DNA from: Lucifuga dentata
Taxonomy: Eukaryota; Chordata; Actinopteri; Ophidiiformes; Bythitidae
Length of the DNA: 64,000 bases
Direction of reading: 5' to 3'
NCBI GenBank assembly: GCA_014773175.1
Contig: VXCM01001400.1
Span: 1 to 64,000, forward strand
Shown here: positions 9,712-64,000 of the stretch, in pieces
How positions within the stretch are numbered: position 1 is the stretch's first letter
Layout of the letters: the number at the start of each line of letters is the position of its first letter
The notes under the pieces: model-generated
Seen by the model: the letters and a program-made list of their open reading frames with translations, nothing else
Told to the model about the DNA's origin: nothing
The model's database searches: none
Program-made: the position numbers and the translations under genes

Positions 9712-12700
9712 CATGGCACATGAGAGAAACCTTTTCATTCAGATGCCAAACGCAGCAGCTGACATGGGTGATGTGTCAGTTATGATGCCTTTAAAACTTG
9801 TCATATACTGGAGGAGAGTTGAAAATCAGGATATGCAACTACTTTACAACATCTAAATTATGCAGGAATAGCACAAGATCTAAGCATTGTCTGTTAACTT
9901 ATTTGATGATTTTTACATCAGACTCCATTTTAAGGAAGGCATAAAAATTCAGTTTTTATAATAAATTCCAAACTTTTGTGGCAGGGCAACCAAGTTGAGC
10001 TGGTGCGTTGCCGGTTGTAGTTTTCTGTATCGACTCTGTGATCTTTATCTGGTTTCCCTGCAGAAACAATCACTGTCCTAGTTTGGAGCGGCAGATTTTG
10101 AATTAGATCTGTTCCTTTGAAGGGATTAATGTTCCCAGTCCTCTCCCACGGCTTTACACACAGTCATGAGGGAAGGGGGAGTCCTGCTGGTTTGTACTGC
10201 AGCCATGTTAAACTACAAAACACTTGGCTACAGGAGCGGTGCAGTCACTGCTGTCTGATATAAAACTAGTGGAGATTAACCTTGTTTACCTCAAGTTATG
10301 ACAGAGTTGGGTGATGAGTGATATAAGTATACAGAGCTTATAAATATAAGCACAGAAAGGGAGGAAACACAAAGATCATTCATTTGAATCCTGAGCCAAA
10401 CAGTATTAAATTATTACTCTCCTGCTGAGGTTTGTTGTACCTGAGCTGGAAAATCAACTTACAGAAGAGGTCACATTACAAAGGTGACACAACCTTTGAA
10501 TTTGTGGAAATAGATTTTTCATAAAGAAACATTTGATCCAGTGTTTATGTATTGACGTTTATTAGTGTATATCTCTTCACCTTGCGCATTTCAGTATTAA
10601 ATGAGTTTGTTACAAAGGAAATCAGAACAAGTGAAAAGAGAATTATTAAAACAAGCTCAGTTAACTGTTACAGCTGAATTATTGGACAGTTCACGTTGTT
10701 ATACAGTTGACTGGCAGATTTTTACAGTCTGCTCGAGCAGTGTGTTATAACATATAGCAAATATGTCAGTTATATCAGTGTGTTTATTTGCAAGTTGAAA
10801 TAACATGCATATCAAATGTTGTCACCTTCTATAGTGATTTATGAACAATACAGAGTCGCATTCACAGATGATGAGATGGAGATCATTCTGGACACAAACA
10901 GCACAGAAACTGCTTTTACAGACAGTTTCTGTGTTTTAACTTTTTGTCGTATAATACCAACAGATTATAGATTGTTGGTGTTTTGAGTTCTTCACATTTA
11001 TAAATCTAATTCTGTCAGATCAAAAGAACTAGCAGATGTTGATTTAGGCTGGATTTTCACTTTAAATTAACTTTATATGTAAGATGTTATGCTATCCACA
11101 GAGAATTTTAGCCATAATTGACACCTGTATGAATTTTTTTGAACTGTTACTGTTACAATATTATTGGTATCTTCCTTTGAGAAACTTAATTCAACCTCAA
11201 ATGCAAGTTTCTACATTTTAATGCATCTCAATGGGACTCCAGCTGAGGGATGGATCTGGCTGTGCAGGACTTAATATAGTTTGTAAAAAAAATTATGACT
11301 GTGAGCTTGACACAATGGCCACTCCCTGAAGTAATTTAGTTGCTCCAAACCTTTACCTTCTTATGGCTACGCCTCAAGTTTTACAGTCGCCTTAGCAGTG
11401 AATGTGATATAGGTAAAAGACACATTTCCTGCAGCATTTGATGGGAAAATTAACTTTAAGGAACCCCTGCAACACTTTCCTGTGTGTGCACCCAAAGGTT
11501 TGAACATGTATTTCATACATTATTTGACCAAAGCATAAAGAGCAAAGTCCATCATACAGCTGTAGTACTATTAGGAGGCATAGGAGTGTGTGAAGCTGCA
11601 TTTAGGGATTTGCAGAGATCCTAAAGGAAGTCTGGTTACAAAACTCACACACAGCTGTTGCATGTAAGTCATTAAAAAGAGCAACAGCATTACATGACTA
11701 GTTGATGTGAACTTCTGAAAGCACGATACTGGGCACAAAGTCAGATATTTTGATCATCTTACTTTCATCTACTAAGATGAAAGTAAAAGAAAACAATAAG
11801 TTAGTGTGTGGCGGTCTGGAGCTTCACCTCAAATATGTTTTTCAATCAGAAATCTGACTTTTGTGAGTTTAAAACAAAAGGAACAAATTGATAGAAGTTC
11901 AACAGGTGACTCTTTCCTATAGAAGTTACTCAAGGAGATTTTTTTTCCATTTTCAAGAAGTATTGTATTTATTCATTTCTGTACAATTATTTAGCCTGTT
12001 TTGAACTGAATCAGATTGACATTACTTAATGTGCAAATGTTGGCAAATGCTGACACAAGTAAGGAAGGTCATGTTATAACTCTACTGAATTTATCCAATC
12101 TAAAACTGAGACAAAAATATGTCAAAAACAAAGAGTGCAGGATAATAAGCATGATGCCATTGTGGTGGAATTTTTTATTTTTTTTAATCTATAATGTTTT
12201 TAATGTTTTTTGAAATTGGCCATTAATTACCAAAAAAACATAAATTTACTCAAACAAACAAAAATTTGACAAAACTCTGTAGTTTAAACATCTTTATTTT
12301 ACTTATATAAAACAGCAAATTACTAAAGTGTTTTGCGAAGATGTAATTTTGGGTTTGGGGTCCAGTTCAAAGTTGAAGGCAATCTGTAGAGGAGAAAAAA
12401 AAATGACATGAACCTTATACAGCACACATAAAACACTCAATTTTCAATTAGGATCATTAAATATATGAAATGATTTACAACCTTTGGACAATTGCTGACC
12501 CAAAATAACATGCAAGACAGTGGAGATGCATACACAGTGAGACCTTCAGAGTTTCAGAGAAGCAATAGTGAGAACTTTAGATTTGACAGAGTTGGGGGCA
12601 ATTCACAACACAACCGCGTTTTAACTTTTCTTATTCTCTGGACAGCTGGAAAGAAGACAGGTTCCACATCTGTGTCATACAACAGATATCAGAGACTAGG

Positions 12701-12725
12701 GAGGTGGGGGGTGGGATGGGGGTGG

Positions 12726-12906
12726 NNNNNNNNNNNNNNNNNNNNNNNNNNNNNNNNNNNNNNNNNNNNNNNNNNNNNNNNNNNNNNNNNNNNNNNNNNN
12801 NNNNNNNNNNNNNNNNNNNNNNNNNNNNNNNNNNNNNNNNNNNNNNNNNNNNNNNNNNNNNNNNNNNNNNNNNNNNNNNNNNNNNNNNNNNNNNNNNNNN
12901 NNNNNN
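12726..12906. other. Assembly gap (181 N)
   Basis: A run of N between a G-rich stretch and a GA microsatellite. The repeat probably caused the gap. Open frames spanning it are meaningless. Confidence 0.99.

Positions 12907-12940
<34 letters not shown>
12907..12940. repeat. (GA)n microsatellite at gap edge
   Basis: About 17 dinucleotide units that abut the N run, so the true length is unknown. Confidence 0.95.
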
Positions 12941-12943
<3 letters not shown>

Positions 12944-13748
12944 TCGGGGCTACTGAGTACTTGAGCCTCCATAATGGTGTCTCGTATGAGAAAACATCTG
13001 TGAATTTCCTCAGTGATCTACAACAAAGTATAACTCAGAGCAGTCACTCAGCAGACCTTTGAAGTTGCTTTCTGACAGAAAGCTGCCATTGTTCGCAGCC
13101 CCCAACACAGAGAAACTCCAACTTTGGTCCCACTAATTTTCCCCTGCAATGCGATACAAGTCTTTTTTTTTCTTCTGAGCCTATGAAGCCAGTGATCTCT
13201 GCATATTCAGGAGCAAAGAGCAAAGCCTTGGCAATGTGCGGGTTAGCCTGGGGTCACGTAAGGCGGGACAGGTCATTTTACCCTCTCTCAGCCCACCCTG
13301 GATGTGTTAATCCTGCCTTTTAGAGGAAATACTCCCCCTCATAATAATATACTAGCTTACAGCCTGCAGCGCTCCCCAAGGAAAAATCAAGGACATCATC
13401 TCTGATAATTAAACTGAACTGCAAAGGACAAAATCTCAGATATTCAGATGCTATCAGCTTTAAAAAAAAATGTTTTATAGCATACTCAAATCTATGAACT
13501 ATATTTCACACAGTAACCATGGTTCAGGTTGTAGAGGTATTTCTCCAGAGCTCTTGAGCAAAACACTAAAAGCTGCAACAGTAATGCTTCTTGCAGCTGT
13601 TCGAATGCACGGGTGTGTGGCATCTCGTATGCCTGCACTGATGTACAGGATATGCAGCATGTGCATGGGTTTGGTGCTTTGAAAGATTTCCATCTGCAGA
13701 TTCTTATGCCATATACGACAAGCTGTTAGTGATTTGTTTTCAACACAA

Positions 13749-14122
13749 TCAGTACATTTACATGCACTCTATACTCTGATTATTTGTCTGTAATCCCATT
13801 AAGGCAATAATGCAAGTAAGATGTATATACATGGACAGAATTAATAGGAGTCTGTGGTTTGCCAAACATACACTGCACGTTGCGTAATCAGAGGGTCTGC
13901 CAGGTGAGGAAATGCATGCGGAGGTGGTTTATTCCAATTATGACTTTTACATATATAACTGGATTTGCCATCACATAACCTAGGACTGCTCCTTGGAGTA
14001 AATTTACTCCCATATATGCCGATTTCCATCTAATTATGTTGTTTACATTACATTAAAAAAAAACAGATTTATTACCTTACTCTGAGTTCTGAAGTTTTAA
14101 AGTACATGTAAACGTACTGAGT
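13749..14122. mobile_element. 374-bp inverted-repeat element with 7-bp flanking repeats
   Basis: The left end TCAGTACATTTACATG is inverted at the right end as CATGTAAACGTACTGA. AACACAA occurs immediately outside both ends (13742-13748 and 14123-14129), which suggests a target-site duplication. Related but decayed copies appear near 14,735, 20,675 and 28,900. No transposase is present. Confidence 0.65.
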
Positions 14123-15199
14123 AACACAAGGAAACAACACCACCAAGCTGGACTGCAAACATTTGTACAAAATTTAATTCTTATCCAAAAATATGACAAT
14201 ATCTGTTTCAATAAATATGTTCAGAAGTTGTTTTTAATTGAAGTACTCATGAAGACATGAGAGTGCAGTGTAAGCTCTCTAGAAGAGTCATCCTCAAAGT
14301 CCAGGCTCTGATCTGGACCGAACTTAACCACAACTGTCTCTGGACTCGGAGCAAATTATACTTTTCATATGTATTATTTGTATTATCTGCAAGACATCGC
14401 TTTGCAACGAGTCAAAATTCTCCACTTTCCGACTGCTGCTTTGGTTTGGTCCAATCACATTTAGCGTTCCATCATCTCCATGACAACAATGGGTTGACAC
14501 AGCATTGGGCTCACTGAGAGTTGACAGTGCAACTAATTTCATCAGCAACCCCACCACCACCTTAAATTCCCAGTAAAAATTAGGATCCCAATCTGCCCCT
14601 GACTTCACTGACTTTAATAAATAATTTATAAATATAAATATAAACTTATAAATAATTATCTCTGCTCTCTGAATCTCCTGATGTTTAATTATCTCAGGTT
14701 AATATTTAAAGAAACAACCAACTAATTTGACAGTCAGTATGTTTATATGCACATAAAAACTTTGATTCTACTCAGATTAAGGCAAAAAATCAATTTTTTC
14801 AAACGTCATGTAAACACCATAATCAGATTGAAATCACCATTAATCGACATGGTGTACTCAACAGACCTACATCATGTGACTAAGTTGATTTAGTTAAGCA
14901 TGTAAATGATCCAAATGGTTCACAATTGTCATAAGCATTTGGCGCATTCATTTCCTCACCTGACATGCTTCACCTTTAAGCCAATCAAGCAACGAGTCAT
15001 GTTTATTGTGTCAATGACAAATCCTATTTATTCCAACCATGTAGGCCTTGCACTGAATTTTTCGCAATGCAGACAATAATCAAAATACAGTGCATAAATG
15101 TACTGACAGAATGACTCTATATACAACTATATAGATAAGAAAAATGTAAGAACTGCTGGAAAGACATTAAAATAATTATTCCAAGCACACTTTATTTTG
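14123..15199. other. Intergenic with decayed repeat
   Basis: From about 14,735 the sequence CAGTATGTTTATATGCAC and following bases resemble the element at 13749, but no matching right end was found. No gene is supported. Confidence 0.4.
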
Positions 15200-16150
15200 A
15201 CCTCAATCAAAAGGTCATTGTATTGAACACCAGGTGATATGTCCCTATTCCTCCTGGCAGTGGCAAAAAGACACGTTTTCGGCATTGCATCCCAACCTGA
15301 AACAAGGCCGTGGAAACTCTCACACTGTTACCCGTCCAGCGTTTATTTAACAGCAGCTGGTCCCGCCATCTGGGAAAGCAGTGCCGGGGCAAAACAAAAC
15401 AGGTTACACCTTTGGCCATGCCAAGTCTGCTTGTGCCCCACTCAGTCTACAAACTGGGAGAGGCTAATCACAATTTCACGCTCTGATTTGTCAAATCCTA
15501 TTCCAGCACCGGAGGCACCAAGAAAAGTTTTAAGCAAACAAGTTTCGTGGTGTCGAGGATGACAGCTTTTCCATAGCGTTTCTATTGTTCTATGTGAGCC
15601 TTTGCTAGATTTATCCCCCTTTACGTGGGTAAGCAACTGAATGGTGGCTTGCTTCCTTTGCAGTTGACAAGGGAGCTGTATTTTCGAGCAAAACATTTGG
15701 TCACTGCTAACATTAGAGGGAGCAGACTCTTTCCCCTCCTGCATGCATTTTATATTCATGCAAATGTGAACAACTCAGCAGTGCATAGAACGCCCTCGAC
15801 GAACTGCAGGTGTGAGGAAGCTGAAACAAAAGCCACTGTAACCCTAATGGCATCCCTTGTCATTAAGAAACCTTTGATGTACGTACTCAACAGACTCTTT
15901 TATCTCCTTCCTCTATGCCTCTCTCTCTCTCTCTGTCTCTACCCACCTCGACTAGTTTCTTTATTAAGGCGGTCTTTTGCTTAGAGCCGTCAACACATCT
16001 GACATCTGGTTGACGCTCATGCATGTCCTTTTCTTTGGCATCAATCATTAGCCAGCGAAGAGTACCACAATGTGAAGGCTGAAGTTACTTTAGGTATCTG
16101 TTTGTCCCCGTCCCATCCGCGTATACATGACACTTGAGGAAGCAAAACAC
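15200..16150. promoter_or_regulatory. Candidate conserved enhancer region between sp5 and myo3b
   Basis: This stretch is more GC-rich and complex than its flanks, with no repeats and no splice-bounded frame. It contains a TCF/LEF-like CCTTTGATG at 15871-15879 and ATCAATCA (PBX/MEIS-like) near 16,041. Deep conservation is a guess from composition. The open frames inside it show no family likeness. Confidence 0.3.
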
Positions 16151-17996
16151 AAATTATTTCAAATTAAAATTTGGCTACAATTTTTTAACTCATGGAATAA
16201 CTGTGGTATACAATCATAATGCCTGATATATTCTGGTGTGGTGAAAATCTGAGACATCTGGATATCAAAAGCACGTAAACAGTATTTGAAAAGGCTGCAT
16301 ATGAAATACTGGTATTCAAACTCTCTTTGAACTCAAAGGATATAGAAACAGGACAATGTTGGTCTAATCGTGTTCTCCCTTTGAAGTGAGACATCACTAT
16401 TAGGTGAAAAGGTAAGTACGCTTCTTTAGAAAATAAAACCTTTTCATCATTTGTTAAGGCTGCAGAGCTAGAGCGATTTTCATAGAGGTGGTTTAAAACT
16501 TTGGATAAGACCATTTCAGGCTGCCGTGGATGTAGCTTTAATGAAAGTGTGGCATATGAAGCAAATAGCTAAAATGGCAAGAATAACACCAGCAGTAATG
16601 TTAGCCACATTAAAGGATTCCTCTCTCCGTACACCAGATGTAGTCAGGTTTAATGAGGAAAACAAGAGGGAGCTGGATTTACGAAGAGGTATTAAGGAAA
16701 ACACAGGTGTCAGGCCTCCGAAACCGACTTCTCACCGTCTCTCCCTCAGCGTCCTGCTCAGAGACCCACAATTCAGCTGGCAACAGAAGCCTCAGTTCAT
16801 TAGGTTGGAACATCTTTTATGAGACTGATGGCAGTATTTCATAACGTTTTCCATTTCAACACATAATCAGCTAACCAAGGCAATTACATATACACCTCCA
16901 CTCACCTCCTCTCATGTGCTAAAGCAGGCAATCAGCCAGGGAGTTAATTTGGTAGAGAAAAACAAGGAAAGAAACACCCACTCTGGCACCATATGTCACC
17001 ACAGTCCAACCTTGTTATTCAAACTAGTGAGCCTATTTGAAATTCCTCTCCATGGTAAAATGGGGCCAAAATAATCAAGGGAGCATGATCACACTTAATT
17101 GATTCAGTGTACTTTTAAGATGCACGACAGGGTGCTGGGGTGACCTATTTCAAGCTGCTCTTCAGAGGAAAGCAACTATCCCAGCAAGGGAGTAATGCAC
17201 AACGAGTATTCTAATTACTGCAGGATCTATGGCTACAACCGGAGGTAAAACACTTTTGAACTAAGTGTGATACCACAATATAAAAGGGCCAGTGGTCCAG
17301 TGTATTAAATATGACAATAAACTCACATCTACACACAATGAGGACTTCATCATTGACACACTTTAATTATAAGAGCTAATTTGATAATGGGAACCACTGG
17401 TTTCTACTTAGAGTCAAACCAAAAACAACTACAAGTTTCACTGACAACTAAATCTAAACTAAACTAAATCTATATAATTTCTGAACAATTTTGTTGACCA
17501 TATAGCCACAACTAAGCATGGTGGCTGTGCAAAACCATGTGTAAAAACCATAGTGTCATCATGTTACAAAAATGGATGTCTTCAATGTTCAATCAATATT
17601 TTTTGAATTTGGGTAGATAGTTTGAAGAGGTAAAGAAATGGAAATATAAGAAGCCTAATAAACCAGATAACTGATGATGTTTGCATGACGTGTCATGACT
17701 AAATGTGAAATGAGTCAATTCAGAGTGTCTTAATCTGACCCTCACAGCACTGTGTGTGTGTTAGGCTCCCATGATCACTTTGTGTGTCTTCAAACCCACC
17801 AGGATTCCCGTGAACCTTAACACCCAACTGAAACCAGCCTCACTATCATGCCAGACTTGTAATGTTTTTCCCACTGAGTATAAGGAGGATGAGATCTTCA
17901 CTCATACCACCCTACTCTTCCTATTAAGATCAAAATCTCCTCTCAGGCCCTGGGGTGTCAACAAAAGGAGATGCAGTAAATGATATGCAAATTGAA

Positions 17997-17997
<1 letters not shown>

Positions 17998-18034
<37 letters not shown>
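17998..18034. repeat. Poly-A tract
   Basis: 37 consecutive A. No retroposed gene body was recognised next to it. Confidence 0.95.
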
Positions 18035-18036
<2 letters not shown>

Positions 18037-18775
18037 CTCTACAAATCAACTCGCCAGCCCTGCATTTCCGACACTTCACATCTTAAAAGAAAATTCCAGT
18101 ATTAAGAGTGATATTCAAAGTGAGGTTTGGCTTTCCCTCAATGTGACTCCAGCAGAAAGCCTCTCAAACTACAGGCAGCTCTCTGTGGGAGAACTCGTAG
18201 GGATGGTATTTAGTTTAAGAAGGATTTGTTTCTGGATCCATCCTAGATAAAAGACATGATGCTTGAAAAAAGATAGATCAGAAACACCTTGACTGCAAGA
18301 TGAAGCTGCTTAGTGTAGAGCAGTGCTCAACTAACTTGAAATTAATCTATGTTTGTTTTTAATCAGAAATAATAATCAACGGTTATTTTAATAACCGTTC
18401 AACCGATCAATTTTAATAATTAATCCATTGATTAAGTCATTTATGATGGTAAGACATTATTCAAAAATATGCCTCATTTCACAGCGTCACAAAAAAAAGC
18501 TTTTATTCTATTATTATGCAAACTGTGATGGGCATTTTTGACATTATATAGATAATTAATAATTTAATCAAAAATGATAGATGAACCGATAATGTATCAG
18601 TTGTTAATAAAACTACAGTGTAAAAGAATGTGTTTTGTTGCAAATTTTCAAAATGTTCTTCATTAATCTAATCAGATTTTCCCTCTCAGTACACCACATG
18701 ATGATGTAGTCTTTGTGTTTGGCACATTGTCATTTATTTATTTATTGATGTGACATCTGTACAATTTTACAGATC

Positions 18776-18830
18776 TACTACTACTACTGCTACTACTACC
18801 ACTACTACTACTATTACTACTACTACTACT
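18776..18830. repeat. (CTA)n trinucleotide repeat
   Basis: Imperfect CTA/TAC repeat with a few substitutions. Confidence 0.93.
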
Positions 18831-19282
18831 CTCTTACATCATGCAGGTTTAAAAAACACAGATGACAGAAGCACTGAAGGTTTGGCACAATCTGAGGTAC
18901 AGTATTAGTAATATGCTAGTACTGGAATAGAAAAAAATGTAATGTATAGTTGAAATACATGCAATAGTGTACACTAAGAAGATCTTCCTGCAAAATCTAA
19001 CCAAGCATTCTGTACAAAGTAAGCTGAAATAGAAAAAATGTTGAAGTTTATAGCTCAGAAGTGGCACAATGTGCATATAAACGGTTACAAAATATAATTT
19101 GCTGATGAGCAAATTGTTCCGTAAACACTTCCTGAACATATCTAAATTTATAATTGAGTTCATGGCTTTGTACGGAATGCTTTTTCTAAGTTACTGTTAG
19201 TTGGTCCACACAGTGTTCTACTGTACATCCAGCACTGAGGATATTCTTTGGAGTGTCTGTCTTTGTGTCTGGTGCATCTGTC

Positions 19283-63124
<43,842 letters not shown>

Positions 63125-63604
63125 CTGGGAAGGAGAGAGCGAGAGAGAGAAACAACACTCCTCCATTACTCACCGAGCAAGATTATGATTCATAGGCAGA
63201 GATATCCCACACACACACACACACACACACACACAGGAGAACGAGTCACAGATTCCTCTGCAGCATGGCAACATAACATTCATGTAATGCAGATGGGTTG
63301 CTGTGACAAACTGAGGCCTATTTTAACATACAATGTACAACGCTTAAGTAATTAATGGTTTCAGCAAAGGTACAATTGACTTATTACAGTTTTCAAAATC
63401 CCTACAAGAGGGAATTATGGGTTTTAGTCAGCAAATGTATTTATGTACAGTAACAAATGTATAGCATGGTACATTATGCATAGCAGCCTACTTGTTTTCA
63501 TATATATATGTAATAATATATACTAATCTTCTAAATATGTTAGAATTGATGAATAATATAGGTTGTGTATTGTTTTGTATGCAGTACACTCCATTCTACT
63601 AGAG
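63125..63604. other. myo3b: myo3b intron sequence toward window edge
   Basis: No exon encoding the preceding kinase hinge (LVLE) was seen here, so the next upstream exon lies past base 64,000. Contains a CA microsatellite at 63209-63235. Confidence 0.7.
63209..63235. repeat. (CA)n microsatellite
   Basis: About 13 CA units. Confidence 0.95.
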
Positions 63605-63937
63605 CAGTGGTTCTCAAACTGTGGTATGTGTGCCACTGATGGAACTGAGGTGCTCTCTGATGTTGCACCAGATAACTCTGGAAATGTCTGCAGAGAATCA
63701 AAGCAATCTAAATTGATAAAAAAAATTCTGTTGTTGTGGCAAATTATTAAGGAGTAGACCAGGTTTAATTAAGAAATTAAACCCGTAACAATATTATTCT
63801 CTTTTAAATACGTCACATATTTCCGTTCTAGATGGCGTCACACATGCATCCATGAGGTTTTTCTTAGAGTTGGTGGCTTGTTGGTACTTTGGTTTGTGTA
63901 GAGGCTTTACTTGGTGTAAAAAATTTGAGAACCACTG
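63605..63937 (+). mobile_element. hAT-like non-autonomous element
   Basis: A 333-bp segment that starts CAGTGGTTCTCAAACTG and ends TTTGAGAACCACTG, the inverted terminal repeat typical of hAT/Charlie-type elements. Flanking 8-mers are similar but not identical. No transposase is encoded. Confidence 0.75.
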
Positions 63938-64000
63938 GATTAGATGATCTAATTCTATTCCAGATATCATAATTACCTGATTTTAGGCAGCTTGTTCTTG

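Larger units (their letters stand above)
9712..13748. other. Intergenic, no gene seen
   Basis: AT-rich spacer between sp5 and the 3' end of myo3b. Apart from an assembly gap and a GA microsatellite nothing was recognised. A GC-richer stretch at about 13,230-13,390 is a weak candidate regulatory element. Confidence 0.5.
16151..19282. other. Region downstream of the myo3b stop
   Basis: Includes the presumed myo3b 3' UTR. On the minus strand, overlapping AATAAA signals occur at about 18733-18746, some 540 bases after the stop. Also present are a poly-A run and a CTA repeat. Sequence at 16,510-17,250 is complex enough to be regulatory, but no exon was identified. Confidence 0.45.

Noticed and set aside
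12492..12972. Open frames across the N gap and GA repeat
   Set aside because: They depend on reading Ns and a dinucleotide repeat (Arg-Glu or Leu-Ser runs).
63960..64000. Possible exon with a GTAAT donor at the window edge
   Set aside because: Neither the residues nor the phase fit the expected kinase exon ending in LVLE.

Overview
This is vertebrate nuclear DNA, almost certainly from a ray-finned (teleost) fish. It is AT-rich, has short introns, many CA/GA/GATA microsatellites and small palindromic transposons, and carries two recognisable genes in the neighbourhood that is also conserved in human (MYO3B followed by SP5 on the same strand). Both genes lie on the minus strand, so transcription runs from high to low coordinates. 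Every coding call was made by reading reverse-complement codons, splice sites and intron phases by eye against remembered vertebrate family features; no alignment was run.

Right and centre (about 63.1 kb down to 19.3 kb): most of myo3b, an unconventional class III myosin with an N-terminal protein kinase domain. I place 29 coding exons. They cover the second half of the kinase (HRD, DFG, APE), the whole motor (P-loop, switch I, switch II, actin-binding region), three IQ motifs, and the C-terminal tail with two repeated espin-binding type motifs. Phases agree at every junction except the one spanning 29,988 to 20,359, where at least one tail exon was not located. The first kinase exons lie beyond base 64,000.

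Left (8.2 to 6.6 kb): sp5, a two-exon Sp/KLF-family zinc-finger transcription factor, known in vertebrates as a direct Wnt/beta-catenin target. Its frame is broken in this assembly only because short segments are present twice around single-N gaps. Removing one copy of each makes exon 2 a whole number of codons and predicts 375 residues. TCF/LEF-type motifs lie upstream of the gene.

Between the genes (8.9 to 19.3 kb) and in the larger introns there are no further protein genes that I can support. There are four copies of a TTAA-flanked inverted-repeat element, a second inverted-repeat element with 7-bp flanking repeats, hAT-like ends, several near-perfect hairpins, CTCF-like motifs, and GC-richer stretches that look like candidate conserved enhancers. 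The first 6.5 kb holds repeats and no gene.

I found no operon, CRISPR array, tRNA, rRNA or other evident novel system. The most useful observations are the assembly artefacts that break sp5 and touch a myo3b exon, the transposon family, and the unresolved myo3b tail.
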